Assembly (NCBI RefSeq): GCF_017353415.1
Contig: NZ_JAFMPX010000037.1
Coordinates: 1 to 35,284, forward strand
Length of the DNA: 35,284 bases
DNA from: Arthrobacter sp. E3
Lineage (GTDB): Bacteria; Actinomycetota; Actinomycetes; Actinomycetales; Micrococcaceae
Direction: 5' to 3'
The notes beneath the pieces are model-generated. The model was given only the letters and a program-made list of their open reading frames with translations. It ran no database searches and was not told the DNA's origin. Both the position numbers and the translations under genes were made by a program. Numbering within the stretch: position 1 is the first letter of the stretch; every line of letters begins with the position of its first letter. Shown piece by piece: positions 31,318 to 35,284 of the stretch.

Positions 31318-32928
31318 GGACTCCTTCCAAAAGCGGACGCAAGCGGCAGCAACGCAACCATCTTGTCGTCACGGCGCTGGTGGACGCTGGGCACTGTGGC
31401 GCTGGCCCAGCTCATGGTGGTGCTGGACACCACGGTCGTGAACATCGCACTGCCCTCCGCCCAGCACGACCTTGGCTTCAGTAACGGTGAACGCCAATGG
31501 GTCATCACGGCCTACTCGCTTGCCTTTGGGAGCCTGCTGCTCCTTGGCGGCCGGCTTTCGGACCTGGTGGGGCGCAAGAGAATGTTCATCATTGGCTTGG
31601 TCGGCTTCGCTTCAGCGTCCGCGCTCGGCGGTGCCGCCACCAGCTTCGGCATGCTCATCTTCGCCCGCGCACTTCAAGGCTCCCTGGGTGCCATGCTTGC
31701 CCCCACGGCGTTGGCCGTGCTGACTACTACGTTCACCATCCCCAAGGAACGTTCCCGAGCGTTCGGGATCTTTGGTGCCATCGCGGGTGCGGGAGGCGCC
31801 GTCGGGCTTCTGCTGGGCGGGTTCGTCACCGAGGACCTGAACTGGCGCTGGAATCTGTACATCAATGTGTTCATTGCCGTTTTTGCCGTGATCTTCGCCA
31901 GCATCTTCCTGGATAAGTCCCGTGGCCGCAGACCCCGCCCCAAACTTGATTTGCCCGGCACCGTGCTGGTCTCCGGTGGCTTGTTCTTCATTGTGTACGG
32001 CTTTTCCAACGCCGAAACCGACGGCTGGGGATCTCCACTGACCTGGGGCATGCTCGTGGGCGCGGCGGTGTTGTTGTGCGCGTTCGTGCTCTGGCAGCTT
32101 CGAGCCCTCCACCCGATCCTGCCGCTGGGGATTGTGCTCGATCGGAACCGGGCTGCCGCTTTCATTGCTGTGCTGATCGCCGGCGCAGGCATGTTCGGCA
32201 TCTTCCTGTTCGTCACGTACTACGTACAGTCGTCACTACACTATTCGCCCATTCAGGCGGGCGTTGGCTTCATGCCCATGGTGGCCTCGCTGGTGGTGGC
32301 TGCCCAGTTGTCCACGAACGTGCTGCTGCCCAAGCTTGGGCCCAAAATCGTGGTGCCGGCTGGCATGATCGTGGCCTGTATCGGCATGGTTGCGCTGACC
32401 CGTTTGGGGCTGGAGAGCACTTATGCGTCAGGACTGCTCCCGCCCCTGCTGATCGTCGGTTTTGGCTTGGGTCTGATCATGCCCTCAGCCATCCAGACTG
32501 CCACATACGGCGTTGAGGGTGACTTTGCCGGCGTCGCATCGGCGCTTGTCAACACGAGCCAGCAGGTAGGCGGGTCCATCGGCACGGCCCTGTTGAACAC
32601 GCTGGCCGCCACAGCCGCCACCGCATACGCGGCGTCTCATCTGCCTCCCACACCCGAGATTATCGCCCAAGCCGCCGTGCACAGCTATACGGTCGGATAT
32701 TGGTGGGCGGCCGCGTTCTTCGGGTTCGGTGCCGTGCTGACCGCGTTGCTGTTCCGCAGGCGCGGCTCAGCACCGCAGCATCACACGGGCGCCCACGCCG
32801 CGGCTGCCGTGGCCGAGGATACCGAGGCTGTCGCCTCGCAGAATGGATCGCGCAGTGGAAGGGAACCGCGGCACGCTGCCGCTTCGTTGCAGGAAGCGCA
32901 CGACGGCGACCTTGGCCCAAGCGTATAA
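31315..32928 (+). CDS. MFS drug exporter, DHA2 (EmrB/QacA) family
   Basis: A 537-aa inner-membrane proton antiporter with about 14 hydrophobic helices. Helix 1 carries the DHA2 motif LDTTVVNIALPSA, and the loop after helix 2 carries motif A as GGRLSDLVGRKR. A hydrophilic C-terminal tail of about 60 residues, rich in Ala, His and Arg, is not conserved-looking. Members export lipophilic or cationic drugs and antibiotics; the substrate here is unknown and no dedicated regulator is adjacent. The upstream frame to 31147 is open but lacks start features, so ATG 31315 is used. Confidence 0.88.
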   Translation: MGLLPKADASGSNATILSSRRWWTLGTVALAQLMVVLDTTVVNIALPSAQHDLGFSNGERQWVITAYSLAFGSLLLLGGRLSDLVGRKRMFIIGLVGFASASALGGAATSFGMLIFARALQGSLGAMLAPTALAVLTTTFTIPKERSRAFGIFGAIAGAGGAVGLLLGGFVTEDLNWRWNLYINVFIAVFAVIFASIFLDKSRGRRPRPKLDLPGTVLVSGGLFFIVYGFSNAETDGWGSPLTWGMLVGAAVLLCAFVLWQLRALHPILPLGIVLDRNRAAAFIAVLIAGAGMFGIFLFVTYYVQSSLHYSPIQAGVGFMPMVASLVVAAQLSTNVLLPKLGPKIVVPAGMIVACIGMVALTRLGLESTYASGLLPPLLIVGFGLGLIMPSAIQTATYGVEGDFAGVASALVNTSQQVGGSIGTALLNTLAATAATAYAASHLPPTPEIIAQAAVHSYTVGYWWAAAFFGFGAVLTALLFRRRGSAPQHHTGAHAAAAVAEDTEAVASQNGSRSGREPRHAAASLQEAHDGDLGPSV

Positions 32929-32956
32929 CTCGCCTCCGCTGGTGGCGGCAGTTGGG

Positions 32957-33769
32957 CTACTCGCCCAAGCCGGACCAAGGCTCCCGCCCAAACACGGGTC
33001 CCGGAGTGGGCCGCTTTGGCATGATGCCGTCCCCCGACGACTGGTGGCGCAGCCGGCGCAGCACCCACGGGACGAGAAATTCCTTCGCCCACACCAAGTC
33101 CCCCGAGCGGGCAGTCTGCCATTTCTGCGGCGGCAGCGGTGGGGGTTCAAAAGGCACCAGGGTGTTGGGGACGTTCAGCGTCTGCAACGCCATGATGGCG
33201 ATCGTATGGTGGCCCAGAGTGGAGAAATGGAGCCTGTCATCGGCCCACATTCGGGTGTCCCGCAGCTGGCGCAGTGACCATATATCGCCGACAATGGCGT
33301 CATGTCGGGCGGCAATGGTGCGCAAATTTTCGTTATAGATGGCCACCTTGCCCCGCACCATGCCCAGCACAGGGGTGTCACGAATATCGGGGCCGTTGAG
33401 CAGCAGCACCGTCGCCCCGGCCGCCGTCATCCTTTCCACTGCGGCATCGAGCCGTTCGGCCAATGCGTCAGGGTCCGCGCCTGGCCGGATGAGGTCGTTG
33501 CCGCCGGCCGAAATACTGATCAGATCGGGCTTGAGCTCGAGTGCCGGCTGCAACTGCTGATCCAGGATCTGCCCGAGCAGGCGGCCACGAATGGCCAGAT
33601 TTGCATACTTGAAGTCCGTGGATGTCCGGCTCAGTTCCTCGGCAACTCTGTCAGCCCAGCCTCGGTATCCGTTGGGGCTGCTCGGCTCGGGATCGCCAAT
33701 GCCTTCGGTGAAGGAGTCGCCCATGGCAACGTAGCGGCTCCACGGGTGGGGCAATCTTGAATCGTTCAC
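32957..33769 (-). CDS. SGNH/GDSL-family hydrolase
   Basis: A 270-aa esterase/lipase-type hydrolase. Block I is GDSFTEG (S19), the oxyanion asparagine is in SAGGNDL, and the Asp/His pair is in DRLHFSTLGH. No signal peptide is visible, so it should be cytoplasmic. It may remove acyl or acetyl groups; the substrate is unknown. GTG 33769 is chosen because the family N-terminus (HPWSRYVAMGDS) follows at once, but GGGGAGG sits directly against this codon, so a start a few codons away is possible. The open frame to 33967 would overlap the divergent esterase and is rejected. It converges with the MFS gene, 28 nt apart. Confidence 0.85.
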   Translation of the reverse strand: MNDSRLPHPWSRYVAMGDSFTEGIGDPEPSSPNGYRGWADRVAEELSRTSTDFKYANLAIRGRLLGQILDQQLQPALELKPDLISISAGGNDLIRPGADPDALAERLDAAVERMTAAGATVLLLNGPDIRDTPVLGMVRGKVAIYNENLRTIAARHDAIVGDIWSLRQLRDTRMWADDRLHFSTLGHHTIAIMALQTLNVPNTLVPFEPPPLPPQKWQTARSGDLVWAKEFLVPWVLRRLRHQSSGDGIMPKRPTPGPVFGREPWSGLGE

Positions 33770-33846
33770 CTCCCCATCCTGCCCGCACGTGCCCCTTTTC
33801 GCCACCCATTTTCTTCCCTCAGCGCATCCCGTGGAAAGATGAACGC

Positions 33847-34488
33847 ATGAATGAAACCCCTGAAGTTCTTTGGTCACGTCCGGAAGCGGAGCGCGGCGGC
33901 ACTCCACTGCTGGTGATTTTTCATGGTTACGGCGCGGACGAGGCGGACCTGTTTTCGCTGGCTGCACAACTCCCCGCCGAATTCACCGTCGCCTCCGTCC
34001 GGGCCCCGGTACAGGCCGGCCCCGGGTACTCCTGGTTCCCGCTGAACAACGACCTCGGCTACTCGGTGGCCTCCGTGACAGCAACAGCTGCCCATGTTGA
34101 AAACTGGCTTGACAGCGTGCGCGGGGAACACAGCTCCGTGAGTTTGCTGGGCTTTTCCCAAGGCATGGGCATCGCCACCACGCTGCTGCGTCACCGCCCG
34201 GCAGACTACGCGGCCGTGGTGGGCCTGTCCGGATTCGTGGTCGATGCAGCAGGTGACCCGTTCTTTGACGACGCCGCCGTGGCCGCGCTGAAGCCGGACA
34301 TCTTCTGGGGACGCGACCAGGCCGACCCCGTCATCCCCGAAAGCGCCATCGAAGCAACCAACACCTGGATGCACGGGCACGTGAAACTGACCAAGGTGCT
34401 CTACACGGGCATTGGACACGGCATCAACGCCCAGGAGATCGCGCACGTGGGCGAGTTCCTGCAGTACAAGGTCCTCAAAGGAAAATAA
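33847..34488 (+). CDS. Alpha/beta-hydrolase carboxylesterase (phospholipase/carboxylesterase family)
   Basis: A 213-aa cytoplasmic esterase of the small carboxylesterase/acyl-protein-thioesterase type. The oxyanion-hole strand is VIFHGYGADE, and the catalytic triad reads S104 (GFSQG), D160 (RDQADPVIP) and H191 (GIGHGIN). Family members hydrolyse short acyl esters or thioesters. The ATG at 33847 follows GGAAAG with a ~9-nt gap. It is divergent from the SGNH hydrolase gene. Confidence 0.88.
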   Translation: MNETPEVLWSRPEAERGGTPLLVIFHGYGADEADLFSLAAQLPAEFTVASVRAPVQAGPGYSWFPLNNDLGYSVASVTATAAHVENWLDSVRGEHSSVSLLGFSQGMGIATTLLRHRPADYAAVVGLSGFVVDAAGDPFFDDAAVAALKPDIFWGRDQADPVIPESAIEATNTWMHGHVKLTKVLYTGIGHGINAQEIAHVGEFLQYKVLKGK

Positions 34489-34522
34489 TCCCTCCGTTTG
34501 GCAGGGCCACAAGCGAAAACAC

Positions 34523-34555
34523 GACGGCGGGTACCCAGCTTGGGTGCCCGCCGTC
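34523..34555. terminator. Bidirectional hairpin between esterase and S4 genes
   Basis: A 15-bp stem (34523-34537 with 34541-34555, one mismatch) encloses a 3-nt loop. It lies between two convergent genes. No T-run, but the stem is very stable. Confidence 0.7.
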
Positions 34556-34628
34556 CGTTCACTGCCTCCCAAACCTCGTACGCTCGGCCTGGGGCCCTCG
34601 GTAGCTCTCTTACACTGCCTGAGGGGTA

Positions 34629-34856
34629 TCAGCCTGCGGTGATGCGGACTGTTTCGCCGTTGACGGTGACGGTGTCGCCGTGATGCAGTTGGCGCCCGCG
34701 GCGTTCGTCGATCTCGCCGTTGACCTGCACGAGGCCGTTTTTGATCAGTTCAGTGGCTTCAACACCGTCGTCGACCAGGCTGGCAAGCTTGAGTAGCTGG
34801 CCCAGGCGGATCATGTCGTCGCGGATGGGGATGTCAATGATCTCGTGTGAACTCAT
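34629..34856 (-). CDS. S4-domain RNA-binding protein (YaaA/RlbA-like)
   Basis: A 75-aa cytoplasmic protein consisting almost wholly of one S4 RNA-binding domain: IRLGQLLKLASLVDDGVEA, then GLVQVNGEIDERRGRQLHHGDTV and the closing beta-strand TVNGETVRI. Stand-alone S4 proteins bind structured RNA, possibly rRNA; the exact target is unknown. Its ATG lies 3 nt after the stop codon of the upstream membrane-protein gene, with only a weak ribosome-binding site, so it was probably translationally coupled to that gene and may be affected by its disruption. Confidence 0.88.
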   Translation of the reverse strand: MSSHEIIDIPIRDDMIRLGQLLKLASLVDDGVEATELIKNGLVQVNGEIDERRGRQLHHGDTVTVNGETVRITAG

Positions 34857-34859
34857 GTC

Positions 34860-35098
34860 TTAATTGTGCAGCATGGATGGGAGCGCGGCGGACGACGCTT
34901 TGGCGGGGGGCGGTTGGCGGAGCAGGCCGGCAACTAACAAGTATCCGGCCATGATGAGCGGAATGATCATAATGAGGATGGTCGCTGTGAGTGGCAGCCC
35001 AGGAATAACGGGTTCCACCGGCCCAGTGTTCACGCCTTCCGGGGCAAGATCTGCAGGCCAGGGGATGAGGCGGGCGAAATACAGGGCACCTAGTAGTA
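34860..35098 (-). pseudogene. C-terminal fragment of a membrane protein, apparently disrupted
   Basis: A reading frame ending in TAA at 34860-34862 encodes about 79 plausible residues on the minus strand: a hydrophobic start (LLGALYFARLIPW), an acidic/Pro-rich loop (PADLAPEGVNTGPVEP), a clear TM helix (ATILIMIIPLIMAGYLLVAG) and a short basic tail. There is no start codon with a ribosome-binding site at its head. Upstream of about 35098 the frame stays open but turns into Lys/Asn/Thr-rich, AT-rich sequence that does not look coding. I read this as the remaining 3' part of a multi-TM protein whose 5' part was displaced by an inserted element. I do not recognise the family. Confidence 0.6.
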
Positions 35099-35099
35099 C

Positions 35100-35284
35100 T
35101 TTGTTAGGTCTTGTGCGGGGGCCTTTTAATTTTGTGTGGGATCTGTTAATTTTGTTGTGTGATGTCTCAAGGCAGCGGTGACACTTCTGTATCAGGACAT
35201 CGGTGACACTCGCTGCCTCAAGACATCGGTAACATTTAGCGTTGATCGGCGTTTTGAAAACTCACGGTGGCCCGGTCAATCCCG
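35100..35284. mobile_element. Probable insertion-sequence end, incomplete in window
   Basis: Sequence right of the truncated gene is AT-rich compared with everything else and full of periodic repeats. TTAATTTTGT occurs at 35126-35135 and 35146-35155, exactly 20 bp apart. A degenerate 20-mer containing CATCGGTGACACT occurs three times at 35166-35185, 35191-35210 and 35217-35236, 25-26 bp apart. Such iterated motifs are typical transposase-binding ends; the CATCGGTGACA type reminds me of actinobacterial IS481-like elements. No transposase is inside the window, so the family is a guess. Confidence 0.5.
35166..35236 (+). repeat. Three degenerate 20-bp direct repeats
   Basis: The copies read CTCAAGGCAGCGGTGACACT, ATCAGGACATCGGTGACACT and CTCAAGACATCGGTAACATT. 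The regular 25-26 bp spacing places them on nearly the same face of two to three helix turns, fitting cooperative protein binding at an element terminus. Confidence 0.75.

Noticed and set aside
34864-35181. 105-residue plus-strand open frame at the right edge
   Set aside because: It overlaps the better-supported minus-strand membrane-protein fragment and continues into the probable element end; no ribosome-binding site.

Overview
The window looks like chromosomal DNA from a high-GC Gram-positive actinobacterium, most likely an Arthrobacter-like member of the Micrococcaceae. The pointers are GC-rich coding sequence, several GTG starts, two apparently leaderless genes, a SAM-IV-type riboswitch (a class known mainly from Actinobacteria), an EfeU with a long extracellular C-terminal extension, and an LPXTG-like wall anchor. 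This assignment is inference; no rRNA or tRNA gene is present to confirm it.

Region 1 (1-11100) is a coherent sugar-catabolic locus. A very large wall-anchored GH101 endo-alpha-N-acetylgalactosaminidase (minus strand) is divergent from a plus-strand run encoding an AgaS-like SIS protein, a ROK sugar kinase, a PfkB/LacC-like sugar-phosphate kinase, a class II ketose-bisphosphate aldolase and a DeoR-family repressor. Together they suggest release of O-glycan disaccharide outside the cell and conversion of galactosamine units through tagatose phosphates to triose phosphates. A perfect LacI-like operator palindrome and a promoter-flanking inverted repeat lie between the two halves. No uptake system or N-acetyl-sugar-6-phosphate deacetylase is in the window.

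Region 2 (11100-18100) is mixed: a PPK2-type polyphosphate kinase broken by a -1 frameshift, a secreted Thr-Pro-linked repeat protein, a tiny predicted secreted protein, a TetR regulator divergent from a FAD aromatic-type monooxygenase with an operator-like palindrome between them, a cupin, and a PrsW-type intramembrane protease.

Region 3 (18164-22440) is an EfeUOB ferrous/ferric iron uptake operon (minus strand) preceded by a good DtxR/IdeR-type iron box.

Region 4 (22680-27660) holds a histidine phosphatase, a CPBP/CAAX-type membrane protease, a VOC-family protein and the Tex RNA-binding protein. Region 5 (27660-30635) is a methionine unit: SAM-IV riboswitch, metY and metX. Region 6 (30636-34860) carries a small SHOCT-type membrane protein, a 14-TM-type MFS exporter, an SGNH hydrolase, a small alpha/beta-hydrolase carboxylesterase and an S4-domain RNA-binding protein.

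Region 7 (34860-35284) is a membrane-protein gene that appears cut off at its 5' part, followed by AT-rich sequence with periodic repeats that resemble insertion-sequence ends. I did not identify a clearly unprecedented system. The strongest candidates for a second look are the GH101/galactosamine locus with its zinc-motif-less ROK kinase, the ppk2 frameshift, and the disrupted gene at the right edge.
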